Assembly: GCA_003280055.1 (NCBI GenBank)
Contig: QCGG01000009.1
Span: 1 to 64,000 of the forward strand
Direction: 5' to 3'
Length of the DNA: 64,000 nucleotides
Source of the DNA: Prochlorococcus sp. AG-363-P19
Lineage (GTDB): Bacteria; Cyanobacteriota; Cyanobacteriia; PCC-6307; Cyanobiaceae
Part shown: positions 1 to 6,635 of the stretch, piece by piece
Position numbering within the stretch: the stretch's first letter is position 1
How the letters are laid out: each line of letters opens with the position of its first letter
Program-made: the position numbers and the translations under genes
Notes under the pieces: generated by a model
What the model saw: the letters and a program-made list of their open reading frames with translations, nothing else
Database searches by the model: none
Told to the model about the DNA's origin: nothing

Positions 1-267
1 GGGCATATTTCTCTTAAATTTAAGTCTCGATTTGTACTCTCTATCTTTTCAATAATTTCTGCACCAGAGTTAATAGTTTCAACTTGCCTTCAGACTGGTG
101 AAGTAATCAGTAAAAGGCATTCTGTTCAGGGAACTATTTTGCAAGATAATGGGAGAGCTACACTTGTAGGCGTAGCACAAATAAAGCCTTCGGGGAATAG
201 GATTCTGGACACTTTTTTAGGACTACCCGATGAGGCTCTTGCTATTCTAGAATGCGAATTTAGATAA
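1..267 (+). CDS. C-terminal part of a hypothetical protein, cut by the left edge
   Basis: An open frame runs from the first base to a TAA at 265-267, giving 88 residues without a start codon, so the 5' end lies outside the window. The piece ends in LAILECEFR. I see no clear membrane segment, cysteine cluster or nucleotide-binding motif and do not recognise the family. It is probably real because the frame stays open across the whole stretch and the gene is followed by an AT-rich spacer, but a chance open frame cannot be excluded. Confidence 0.5.
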   Translation, partial: GHISLKFKSRFVLSIFSIISAPELIVSTCLQTGEVISKRHSVQGTILQDNGRATLVGVAQIKPSGNRILDTFLGLPDEALAILECEFR

Positions 268-480
268 TAATCACCCCAATTTAAACAGCTTTTAAGAAAT
301 CCTCTTTCCTATTAAATTATCTACTTTGCCGGTTTTCTATAATTCGTAGAGAAAGCTATAAATTATCATATAGGTCTTTCCGTAGAATAAAAATTAATAA
401 TGTAATGTTTAAAGATAAAAGTCTAACTAAAAAAATTCTATATAAGATAATCTATTCGTGGTTAGATTTCCCTAGAACAA

Positions 481-636
481 TTATTCTTCTTTTGAAGTCT
501 CTTGTGATTTTGGGGTGGGTGGGCGAACCCACTTTTTATTTGTAGGATTTTTTTTGGTTAGCTTTCTAAAACCCAGACCAAAAATAACCCCAAAAACAAC
601 AGTCCATAAGAGTGGTAAAAGTAATTCATTCTCCAT
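481..636 (-). CDS. Small membrane protein, 51 aa, unknown function
   Basis: A short frame encodes MENELLLPLLWTVVFGVIFG followed by a basic, proline- and lysine-rich tail ending SKEE. The N-terminal half (about residues 5-22) is one hydrophobic helix; the tail is charged and probably cytoplasmic or stromal. Its ATG follows immediately after the TAA of the upstream gene at 637-855, so the two are almost certainly co-transcribed and probably translationally coupled. I do not recognise a family. Support comes from the membrane-helix-plus-charged-tail pattern and the abutting arrangement. Confidence 0.6.
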   Translation of the reverse strand: MENELLLPLLWTVVFGVIFGLGFRKLTKKNPTNKKWVRPPTPKSQETSKEE

Positions 637-855
637 TTACTTTCTCTCTGTTTGACGTGCAATAGTTTTTTTCGAACTTTTTAATTCAGAAGGAATTTCT
701 AGTCCGTATGCTTCAAGCAGTTCTTTAAGAATCTCTTTTTTTTGATCATCTTTCCCTTTTGAGGTTTCAAATTGCCTTGCAATTAGTACTGTTATAATCC
801 CGATCATTGTTATTGCAAGAAACCAAGGCGGTAATGGAGCAAACCACACTTCCAT
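637..855 (-). CDS. Small membrane protein, 72 aa, unknown function
   Basis: The protein has one N-terminal membrane helix (about residues 9-26, WFLAITMIGIITVLIA) followed by a lysine- and glutamate-rich tail that probably forms an amphipathic helix (KKEILKELLEAYGLEIP). It is the first of two abutting genes on this strand; the next one (481-636) starts at the base after its stop. There are no catalytic motifs. The architecture resembles many small single-span proteins of picocyanobacteria. Function unknown. Confidence 0.7.
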   Translation of the reverse strand: MEVWFAPLPPWFLAITMIGIITVLIARQFETSKGKDDQKKEILKELLEAYGLEIPSELKSSKKTIARQTERK

Positions 856-962
856 TTTGATTAAAGTTGTTTATTATGTTTTATCTTTTCATCAATTACC
901 TTGAAATCCAGTGTTGGTTAATAAAATGACGGACTAGGAATGCTAAACCTTGCTGAATCAAA

Positions 963-1430
963 GTGATCATTCTTTTTAGGTCTCTAATTGCTGCCTTGAT
1001 CAGCTTTGTACTCGTACTTGTTGGATGGACTGGTTTCGCTTTGCTGAATCCAGGTTCATTCGAGATTCAAATCAAAGATAATCTCAGGGAAATTTATTTT
1101 TATGAGAAATCTGCTTTGCTCAGCCTTAAAGAGCTTTCCTTATTCCTATTGCGTGATGCGAATGAGAGAATCGAGTCCAAAAAGCAATTAGAAGAGATTC
1201 AACCCCTCCCTGCAGAGGTTCAAGTTGAACAGGAAAGCAAGTTTCCCGAGCAGTTTCAAAATGAGGTTTTACTAGAAAGCGATTTAACACAATCTTCAGA
1301 GAAGGATGGGGAGGTTGTATTAGAGAGTGAGTCACCACAATCTTCAGAGAAGGATGGGGAGGTTGTATTAGAGAGTGAGTCACCACAATCTTCAGAGAAG
1401 GAGGGGGAAGTTGTATTAGAAAGTGAGTAA
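963..1430 (+). CDS. Membrane-anchored acidic repeat protein, 155 aa
   Basis: The frame opens with GTG at 963 and has one strong N-terminal membrane segment (about residues 3-30, ending WTGFALLNPG). A mixed helical region follows, then an acidic C-terminal half built from a 16-residue unit, SSEKDGEVVLESESPQ, present about three times. The DNA of two units is identical. I do not recognise a family. The single anchor with a Glu/Ser-rich tail suggests an exposed, disordered acidic tail, which is inference. No ATG precedes the membrane segment, so GTG is the most plausible start. Confidence 0.65.
   Translation: MIILFRSLIAALISFVLVLVGWTGFALLNPGSFEIQIKDNLREIYFYEKSALLSLKELSLFLLRDANERIESKKQLEEIQPLPAEVQVEQESKFPEQFQNEVLLESDLTQSSEKDGEVVLESESPQSSEKDGEVVLESESPQSSEKEGEVVLESE
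1290..1430 (+). repeat. 48-bp in-frame tandem repeat, about 3 copies
   Basis: Two consecutive 48-bp units (1290-1337 and 1338-1385) appear identical, and a third (1386-1430) differs by a few bases and ends at the stop codon. A more diverged partial unit lies upstream at about 1263-1289. Each unit adds 16 residues to the C-terminus of the protein at 963-1430. The unit length is a multiple of three, so copy-number change keeps the frame. Confidence 0.9.
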
Positions 1431-1484
1431 ACCCCCTCCTCAGGGATTTCAACGCAGGTGCCTATAGATAATCAGTCCTATGAG

Positions 1485-1586
1485 ATGTTGGATCAGATCT
1501 ATCTTTTCGTGTTGATCCATTGCGGCCAAAGGCATGAGGACATGATCAGCAATGCTTTGTCTTTGGCCGAATGGGTTAGTGCGTGA
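1485..1586 (+). CDS. Possible microprotein, 33 aa
   Basis: A short frame starts with ATG at 1485 (an in-frame GTG lies at 1458) and reads MLDQIYLFVLIHCGQRHEDM, then ends in SLAEWVSA. It has a hydrophobic start and an amphipathic second half. It sits in the 490-bp space between the acidic repeat protein and pcb. No recognised family and no clear ribosome binding site; it may be chance. Confidence 0.3.
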   Translation: MLDQIYLFVLIHCGQRHEDMISNALSLAEWVSA

Positions 1587-1780
1587 ATGATTTCACGCTT
1601 AGTCCAAAAAATCTTTTTAGCGACGGTTTACGACAAAAAATTTCTTACTTGCTTGGCGAATTTACCTCTAAATACGCCAAAATGAATATGGATAAGATAC
1701 TAATTTACTTAAAAAAAATAGATCGCAAAACAATGAAGATACCCAGTTGTGATCAGGGTTTTGGAATTCAAATAGGTTAA
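1583..1780 (+). CDS. Possible small protein, 65 aa, weak support
   Basis: An open frame begins with GTG at 1583, overlaps the end of the small frame at 1485-1586 by 4 bases, and encodes a lysine-rich soluble product (MNDFTLSPKN..., then KYAKMNMDKILIYLKK). It lies in the pcb upstream region. No family or ribosome binding site is evident, so it may be chance. The rest of the 1431-1920 space holds the pcb leader. Confidence 0.25.
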   Translation: MNDFTLSPKNLFSDGLRQKISYLLGEFTSKYAKMNMDKILIYLKKIDRKTMKIPSCDQGFGIQIG

Positions 1781-1875
1781 ATTAAATTGTCATCAATTAA
1801 TCAGGACCGCGCTCAAAACCCTTTTACCGCAGTCTTTTGCCGATAGTGGATTGCTTTGCCTTCCAAGGGCAAAAT

Positions 1876-1920
1876 GAGTGTAAGGTGCCTTACGTCTCGC
1901 CGTCTTGCACTCTTTAAATT
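1876..1920 (+). promoter_or_regulatory. Structured 5' leader of pcb
   Basis: The bases just upstream of the pcb ATG can fold. GTAAGG (1880-1885) pairs with CCTTAC (1888-1893), and GAGTG (1876-1880) can pair with CACTC (1908-1912). No Shine-Dalgarno sequence is visible before the ATG at 1921. That pattern is compatible with a leader controlling translation of an abundant antenna protein. Structure seen by eye only. Confidence 0.35.
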
Positions 1921-3000
1921 ATGCAGACCTATGGAAATCCAAACCTTACCTATGGGTGGTGGGTTGGTAATTCTGTGGTTACAAACCGAGCAGGCCGATT
2001 CATTGGCTCGCATGTTGGGCACACAGGAATTATTTGCTTCTTCACTGGTGCAAGTTGCCTTTGGGAGCTTGCCCGCTATGACTCTTCTGTGCCAATGGGG
2101 CATCAGAGCTCGATATACCTCTCCCATTTGGCTTCACTAGGCATTGGCTTTGACGATGCAGGAGTCTGGACAGGAGTAGGTGTTGCCACAATCGCACTCT
2201 TTCACCTGATCTTCTCAGCCGTTTACGGGGGTGCAGCACTCCTTCACTCTTTACTCTTTGACCCTGATTTAAAGAGTGGCCCTATTGGTCGGGTTGATCG
2301 GTTCAAGCTTGAATGGGATAACCCAGATAATCAAGTTTTTATCCTTGGCCACCATCTGATCTTCTTAGGTGTTGCTTGTATTTGGTTTGTTGAATGGGCA
2401 AGAGTTCATGGCATTTATGACCCAGCTATTGGATCTGTTCGACAAGTCTTCCCTGGTTATGGGGACTTCGGCAGAATATGGAGTCATCAGACCGATTTCC
2501 TTGCTATAGACAGTCTTGAAGAAGTTATGGAAGGTCATGCCTTCTTAGCCTTCTTAGAGATCACCGGTGGTGCTTTTCATATAGCAACAGGAGCTACACC
2601 TTTTGAGAAAAAACGACTTGGTGAATATGACAAATTCAAAGGTGCTGGTTTGCTTTCAGCTGAAGCAGTTTTGTCTTGGTCTTTAGCTGGTCTTGGATGG
2701 ATGGGAATTATTGCAGCATTCTGGGCAGCGCAGAACACCACCGTATATCCCATTGATTGGTATGGTGAGCCGCTTCAACTCAAATTTGGCATCTCTCCTT
2801 ATTGGGTTGACACTGGTGACATATCAGATTGCAACTACTTTCTCGGACACACAACTCGTGCTGCACTAGTTAATGTGCAGTATTACTTTGGCTTCTTCTG
2901 TATTCAAGGTCACCTTTGGCATGCATTGCGAGCCATGGGCTTTGATTTCAGACGAATAGCGGATGCACTAGGCGGACTTGCAACTCCAGCGTCTAACTAG
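1921..3000 (+). CDS. pcb: Pcb-type divinyl-chlorophyll a/b-binding antenna protein, 359 aa
   Basis: This is a membrane light-harvesting protein of the CP43/IsiA/Pcb family that binds divinyl chlorophyll around the photosystems in the thylakoid of Prochlorococcus. The six-helix family pattern is clear: the N-terminal QTYGNPNLTYGWWVGNS, helix histidines such as HVGHTG and LGHHLIFLGVACIWF, EGHAFLAFLEITGGAFH, and C-terminal NVQYYFGFFCIQGHLWHALRA. At about 359 residues it lacks the long lumenal loop of PsbC, so it is Pcb rather than CP43. It is followed by a strong terminator and appears monocistronic. Low-light strains carry several pcb copies; which subtype this is cannot be decided from the window. 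Confidence 0.96.
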   Translation: MQTYGNPNLTYGWWVGNSVVTNRAGRFIGSHVGHTGIICFFTGASCLWELARYDSSVPMGHQSSIYLSHLASLGIGFDDAGVWTGVGVATIALFHLIFSAVYGGAALLHSLLFDPDLKSGPIGRVDRFKLEWDNPDNQVFILGHHLIFLGVACIWFVEWARVHGIYDPAIGSVRQVFPGYGDFGRIWSHQTDFLAIDSLEEVMEGHAFLAFLEITGGAFHIATGATPFEKKRLGEYDKFKGAGLLSAEAVLSWSLAGLGWMGIIAAFWAAQNTTVYPIDWYGEPLQLKFGISPYWVDTGDISDCNYFLGHTTRAALVNVQYYFGFFCIQGHLWHALRAMGFDFRRIADALGGLATPASN

Positions 3001-3038
3001 AGTATTTTCTCCTTGGCTGATTGGCTTTGTCTTTCAGT

Positions 3039-3079
3039 CAACTAAAAAGCCTCGCCATTTAGGCGAGGCTTTTTAGTTG
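3039..3079 (+). terminator. Rho-independent terminator after pcb
   Basis: An 18-bp perfect stem (3039-3056 with 3062-3079; core AAAAAGCCTCGCC) has a 5-base loop and an A-rich/T-rich outer stem. It lies 38 bases after the pcb stop and fits transcript termination on the plus strand. The A/T flanks could also act on the other strand. Confidence 0.9.
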
Positions 3080-3180
3080 CTGCTTTTAGGATGAAAAATT
3101 TTCAGTACTACTGATAGTGGCCTTTTTTGAAGTTAGGTAACGCCAAATCTATATCTAGTGTTATGAAATTCTAATCAATC

Positions 3181-3280
3181 CTTGACGATGAGTACTCTTC
3201 TCTCATTGGCCGGGTGATGGGGATCAGTCGGTCTTGAACAGTAAAGGATCTTTTTAATTGAACTTCAATTGAAAGGTTCC
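3181..3280 (+). ncRNA. Candidate non-coding RNA, copy 1 of a repeated motif
   Basis: This intergenic stretch holds GGTGATGGGGATCAGTCGG (3213-3231) followed by TCTTGAA. The same block recurs at 6386-6404. Both copies have CTTGAC 30 bases upstream of the CGGG that opens the block. Both are followed within a few bases by a long inverted repeat, here 17-base imperfect arms at 3246-3280. The block lies between the pcb terminator and the small gene at 3307. Strand is assigned from the downstream hairpin. No family name is claimed. Confidence 0.5.
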
Positions 3281-3306
3281 TAAAAAAGCCGTTTTCAAAC
3301 CAAACC

Positions 3307-3480
3307 ATGAATTTAGGATTACTTTTCCTTGAGTCCCTTTCCTCGGGTGTAATTACTAGTGAGGAGCTTGATTGGATAACAAGCCATCAGCGAGACTTTA
3401 CAAGAATCGAGGAGGCTACTGCTTTAAAGCTTGGCAGGCTATTGGATAGTGGCTTTATTCAGCTTGGTTGTCGAATTTGA
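3307..3480 (+). CDS. Conserved-looking small protein, 57 aa
   Basis: The frame reads MNLGLLFLESLSSGVITSEE and continues as a soluble, helix-rich product (DWITSHQRDFTRIEEATALKLGRLLDSG) ending LGCRI. From memory, similar short proteins of this pattern occur in marine Synechococcus and Prochlorococcus, but no function is known to me. It starts 26 bases after the hairpin of the candidate RNA at 3181-3280, so the hairpin could also lie in its leader. The start is the only ATG in frame. Confidence 0.75.
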   Translation: MNLGLLFLESLSSGVITSEELDWITSHQRDFTRIEEATALKLGRLLDSGFIQLGCRI

Positions 3481-3553
3481 TTTACCTTTCTTATGCGCGA
3501 TTTAGAATTTTTGACTTTATAGTTCGAAAATGGTTCTTTCTCTTTAAGTAAGC

Positions 3554-3871
3554 ATGTTTGGTAAAGATGAGAAAAAAGCGCTTACCCGCCTTGCAGTCTT
3601 ATCGGTCGGATGGCCTGTTGGCTTAGACCGTTTTTATGATGGGAAAATCAAGGAAGGGGTGCTTTCTATTCTTGGATGGGTGTCTGTTTTTTCATCGATA
3701 ATGTTTCTTGCACCATGCCCCAGTCATTCACATGGAGCAGAAAGTGTCTCTAAGGTGGCCAGCACAGATCCTTTGATTATTTTGCCACTGTGTCTTGGAG
3801 CTTATGGAGCATTTTTGGTAATCAGAAAGGGATTTCGCCTTTTACGTCAATTTGAAACTGCTGAGGGTTAG
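3554..3871 (+). CDS. TM2-domain membrane protein, 105 aa
   Basis: The segment GLDRFYDGKIKEGVLSILG (about residues 23-41) matches the turn and second helix of TM2-domain proteins, in which a glycine-rich motif with a G-x-(H/D)-RFY core joins two membrane spans. A second hydrophobic region lies near residues 75-93. A cysteine- and histidine-containing loop (APCPSHSHGAES) is inserted between them. Function of bacterial TM2 proteins is poorly known. Its last 30 bases overlap the opposite-strand gene at 3842-4144 tail to tail. Confidence 0.75.
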   Translation: MFGKDEKKALTRLAVLSVGWPVGLDRFYDGKIKEGVLSILGWVSVFSSIMFLAPCPSHSHGAESVSKVASTDPLIILPLCLGAYGAFLVIRKGFRLLRQFETAEG

Positions 3872-4144
3872 GGGTTCGTGATGGCCGGAAACAGAGATTA
3901 GTCCTTTGGGATTTTTCTTTTGAGGGTATGTTTTATAGTTCCTAATGTCTAATATCAATAAGCTTGAAATTATTAAAGGAGCTAAAAGTGCAATTGAGGT
4001 GATTAGTCCTATTACTTGATTTCGACTAATTATTGGCTTAATGAATAGCTCTTCTCCACAATGGCCACATACCATCTCACCATTGGGAAGTTTCTGGTGT
4101 AGTTCGTATTTAGATGAACAAAAAGGACAATAGTAATTATTCAT
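3842..4144 (-). CDS. Zinc-ribbon membrane protein, 100 aa
   Basis: The N-terminus carries two CxxC pairs, CPFC at about residues 6-9 and CGHC at about 27-30, the layout of a small zinc ribbon. A single membrane helix follows (about residues 44-66, VIGLITSIALLAPLIISSLL) and then a short polar tail. It may hold metal or bind a partner at the membrane face; function is unknown. It lies downstream of the exported-protein gene at 4161-4493 on the same strand, with a 16-base gap, so the two may share a transcript. Confidence 0.7.
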   Translation of the reverse strand: MNNYYCPFCSSKYELHQKLPNGEMVCGHCGEELFIKPIISRNQVIGLITSIALLAPLIISSLLILDIRNYKTYPQKKNPKGLISVSGHHEPLTLSSFKLT

Positions 4145-4160
4145 GATTACTTGTTTGTTT

Positions 4161-4493
4161 TTAACAGAAGTCTTTTAGCTCTTCCCATTTTCTTAAACCT
4201 GATTCGATATTCTCAATGCCATTATTTGAACCATTAGCTTTCATGGCTTTTATAAGAGAATTCGTTGCATCTATACCAAACTCAGCCGCTTTTTGTTGTG
4301 CTACACATCCTGACAGCTCATCACCAGATTTGAATGCTTTTTCTGCTTCCTCAAGATATTGACTAGCAAGATCTTTCTTTTCATTCCAAATCTGCATATA
4401 TTTTGAAAAGTTTTTTTCTGAATCAGCTAGAGCAATGTGACTTTGCGAAATGATTATGATTAATAAAAGTATAATGGCCATGATTCTTTGCAT
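4161..4493 (-). CDS. Exported hypothetical protein, 110 aa
   Basis: A typical signal peptide opens the protein: a short basic start (MQR), a long hydrophobic core (IMAIILLLIIII) and a probable cleavage after HIALA. The mature part is helical and charged, with two cysteines (GCVAQ and the final DFC) that could form a disulfide in the periplasm or lumen. No known family was recognised. It lies 16 bases upstream of the zinc-ribbon gene on the same strand. Confidence 0.7.
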   Translation of the reverse strand: MQRIMAIILLLIIIISQSHIALADSEKNFSKYMQIWNEKKDLASQYLEEAEKAFKSGDELSGCVAQQKAAEFGIDATNSLIKAMKANGSNNGIENIESGLRKWEELKDFC

Positions 4494-4681
4494 TTTTAAG
4501 AAGTTCTAATGAATCAGGTTTCCTTCTATTCTATAGGAAAACTTACTAAGAATTGATAAAATCTGAAGTTTTTATTTTTTTGTCCTTATTTAGAAGAAAG
4601 TCACTGTGCTTTGTTATGTAGAACACTTTTCAAAACCAGAGACTTCTGCTCTAATCAAACTTGTATTTCTTAAATAGACAA

Positions 4682-5002
4682 ATGCAGTTTTACGTTGTTT
4701 CTTGTGTGGTTCCGTCTGAAACTCAAGATGAGGGATATACCTCTTTCATTAAGTATATGGAGGATGGAGCAGAATTAGATAAGTTTGATGGATTTGAGCT
4801 CGTAGCAAGATTGCATATGCCCGAGTCAGGCGAGTTGTGCATTATTTGCAAGGCTATTGATGCAAAAGCTCTCTTCAAGCATTTTATGTTTTGGAGATCG
4901 GCATTTGGTTGTGAGTTTCAGTACAGGCCTGCACTTACTTGTGCAGAGATGGTTGAAATGCAGAAGGCCCATAATGCTTCTCTTGAAGCTCAAGGGATTT
5001 AA
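4682..5002 (+). CDS. DUF3303-like small protein, 106 aa
   Basis: The product starts MQFYVVSCVVPS and contains FDGFELVARLHMPESGELCIICKA and HFMFWRSAFGCEFQYRPALT. That is the beta-strand/helix pattern of short dimeric alpha-beta barrel-like proteins of the DUF3303 type, which I recall as common in marine picocyanobacteria. Function is unknown. An upstream in-frame TTG at 4661 is possible, but the ATG at 4682 places the start directly before the first beta strand and is preferred. The gene appears to stand alone. Confidence 0.7.
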   Translation: MQFYVVSCVVPSETQDEGYTSFIKYMEDGAELDKFDGFELVARLHMPESGELCIICKAIDAKALFKHFMFWRSAFGCEFQYRPALTCAEMVEMQKAHNASLEAQGI

Positions 5003-5171
5003 TCTTCTTGGACCAGTCTTAGCCCTGCAGCAAATTTGTTAAAAGATGCCCCCTCTTCAATTAGCTAACAAGTTTTTGATCCTTTTAGGGGGGCATTGAT
5101 TTGGTTGTGATTGTTTGTTTTAGGGTTGGTTAGTAGATACCAAAATCAGAAAACGCAAAGGATAATAAAAA

Positions 5172-5366
5172 ATGATTTTTAAACGCACCTCTTCTTCGCT
5201 TTGGGTTACAGGGATTCCTTCTTTGATAGGCCTAGGCATTGCTTGGGTTGGAGTGACTCTTGTCAAGAATGAGAAGAGGCTGCTTCTTAGGCGTTTAGAG
5301 CTTCAGGCTGCCTTAGAAGAGAAACGAGGAAGGCTCAGGAGAGAATATCTTTTGGGCAAAAACTAG
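5172..5366 (+). CDS. Small single-span membrane protein, 64 aa
   Basis: One membrane helix (about residues 10-30, including PSLIGLGIAWVGVTLV) is followed by a strongly charged arginine/leucine/glutamate helix (KRLLLRRLELQAALEEKRGRL). This is a frequent layout for small bacterial membrane adaptors. No family was recognised. The upstream space at 5046-5096 holds a C-rich/G-rich pair that can form a long-loop stem. Confidence 0.65.
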   Translation: MIFKRTSSSLWVTGIPSLIGLGIAWVGVTLVKNEKRLLLRRLELQAALEEKRGRLRREYLLGKN

Positions 5367-5511
5367 AAGAAAAATAAAACTTGCCATGCTTGCTAAGCAA
5401 TTTTTTAGCTTACAAGCTTTCTCTTGGCTTGAAAGTTTGTAACGATCTCTCAAAAGCCTGGTAAACACATTGCCTACTCCGCTATTAATACGTCGTTTAA
5501 CCTCCAAATAA

Positions 5512-5832
5512 ATGATTGACTTAACCCAAATCGTTGCTTTCGCAACGCAACTCCCCCACCCTTCAGATATTGGGCTGATAAAGCCTCTTGGGGGTTTGTC
5601 GATTGTTCCAGCTGTCTTCGGTTTAATTGCACTGTTTCAAGTCGCTAATTTCTTTTGGTATGGACGTGAAGAGAATGAGCCTAAGCAAGGTTGGGGACTT
5701 GATTCAGATGCCTCTTTGTTCTCGTATAGATGGAAGCAATTTGCTGGGGTTCAACTATTGGCTATCGGCATCGCTTTTTCAGTTGTTATAGCTGGACCAG
5801 AAAAGATATTTTTCCCTCTAGGCTTGCACTAG
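5512..5832 (+). CDS. Membrane protein, 106 aa, unknown function
   Basis: Two hydrophobic segments are visible (about residues 28-47, LSIVPAVFGLIALFQVANFF, and 79-97, VQLLAIGIAFSVVIAGP), joined by a charged loop with GREENEPKQGWGLDSDASLF. I do not recognise the family. The ATG is close to a good context and the gene is closed by a strong terminator, so expression as a single gene is likely. The aromatic-rich first segment and short size could suit a thylakoid protein, but that is speculation. Confidence 0.7.
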   Translation: MIDLTQIVAFATQLPHPSDIGLIKPLGGLSIVPAVFGLIALFQVANFFWYGREENEPKQGWGLDSDASLFSYRWKQFAGVQLLAIGIAFSVVIAGPEKIFFPLGLH

Positions 5833-5848
5833 TTAAATAAATGTTTTT

Positions 5849-5895
5849 AAAAGAAGACCTCTGAACGTTAAGTTCAGAGGTCTTCTTTTTTGCTT
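5849..5895 (+). terminator. Rho-independent terminator
   Basis: An 18-bp perfect stem (5849-5866 with 5872-5889; core GAAGACCTCTGAAC) with a 5-base loop is followed by T residues. It lies 17 bases after the stop of the membrane-protein gene at 5512-5832. Confidence 0.92.
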
Positions 5896-6353
5896 AAAAA
5901 TAAAGAGAATATAATACTGAAACTCTTTTATATATTTAATTTGAGTCAATTTTGTGAAGCTGGTAATATCTCTCTTAAAAAGAGAAATTTTTATTAGCTT
6001 GATTCATATCCTTGGTTTTTATCTGATATATGTAAAAGAATTTCTAAATCCTTTTATGAAACATCATGAGGTTTCTCTCCTCTTCTTTATTACTAAGTGA
6101 CAGTGACCCAATTAGGCTTAGTCTTTTAGTGAGGCTTTGGCTAATGCAAAAATCTATGGGGGGGATTCATCATTCCTGTTTCTGAAGCAGACACTTGGTT
6201 TCCAAAAAAAAGACCCCGGCAAAATGCCATGGGCCTGGGTGATGGGGAACCTATTTTCTAAGGGTATTTGGCGCGAAAAACAACCCCCACAAATAGTGCT
6301 ATAGGCAACCTGTCCTTACACTACAAGTAGTGCTTACTACTCATGACGTTTCT

Positions 6354-6450
6354 CTTGACAGACATTATGCTGATCCCAACGGTCGGGTGATGGGGATCAG
6401 TCGGCTTGAAGCAAAGTCAATTTGATAATTCAAATTGACTTTGCTTCTCA
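6354..6450 (+). ncRNA. Candidate non-coding RNA, copy 2 of a repeated motif
   Basis: The block GGTGATGGGGATCAGTCGG (6386-6404) repeats that at 3213-3231 and is followed by CTTGAA. Here the 5' side also pairs: CTGATCCC (6370-6377) with GGGATCAG (6393-6400), leaving a 15-base loop that contains CGGTCGGGTGAT. Directly after it, an 18-bp perfect stem (6408-6425 with 6430-6447, loop TAAT) looks like a terminator, though the T-run is weak. The rest of the 5896-6470 space shows no gene I can support. Confidence 0.55.
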
Positions 6451-6470
6451 TTATTCCTGACTTCTTGGTT

Positions 6471-6578
6471 ATGACTTTTGCCCGACTAAGCCGAGTAGAG
6501 GTATTGCATGGGAGAATCGCCTGGTCAGCTCTACTAGTACTTCTATTGATTAAATTCTTGAGAAGTCACCCCTGTTGA
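6471..6578 (+). CDS. Hli-like microprotein, 35 aa
   Basis: The frame reads MTFARLSRVEVLHGRIAW, then a hydrophobic helix (SALLVLLLIKFL) and ends SHPC. The EVLHGRIAW segment fits the chlorophyll-binding helix signature of LHC and high-light-inducible proteins (ExxN/HGRxAM), where Glu, His/Asn and Arg bind pigment or form the ion pair. It is shorter than usual Hli proteins, which often have 40-100 residues. It starts 23 bases after the long hairpin of the candidate RNA. The function would be pigment binding in the thylakoid, by inference only. Confidence 0.6.
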   Translation: MTFARLSRVEVLHGRIAWSALLVLLLIKFLRSHPC

Positions 6579-6635
6579 ATGCCTTGTAAAGGATCTTGGG
6601 TGTCTTTATCCTTGATTTAACATTCTTCGTTTTAA

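Noticed and set aside
1126..1452. Antisense open frame with HSLIQPPHPSLKIVVT repeats
   Set aside because: It is the mirror of the acidic tandem repeat in the plus-strand gene at 963-1430; a repetitive DNA unit without stops in one frame often lacks them in others.
1856..2140. Plus-strand open frame overlapping the pcb start
   Set aside because: It is in another frame of pcb and its leader, with no family match; pcb is unmistakable.
1813..2239. Minus-strand open frames across the pcb start
   Set aside because: Shadows of the pcb coding sequence.
1921..3000. Possibility that the antenna gene is psbC or isiA
   Set aside because: It lacks the large lumenal loop of CP43 and has the Pcb-length chain in a genome type that uses Pcb.
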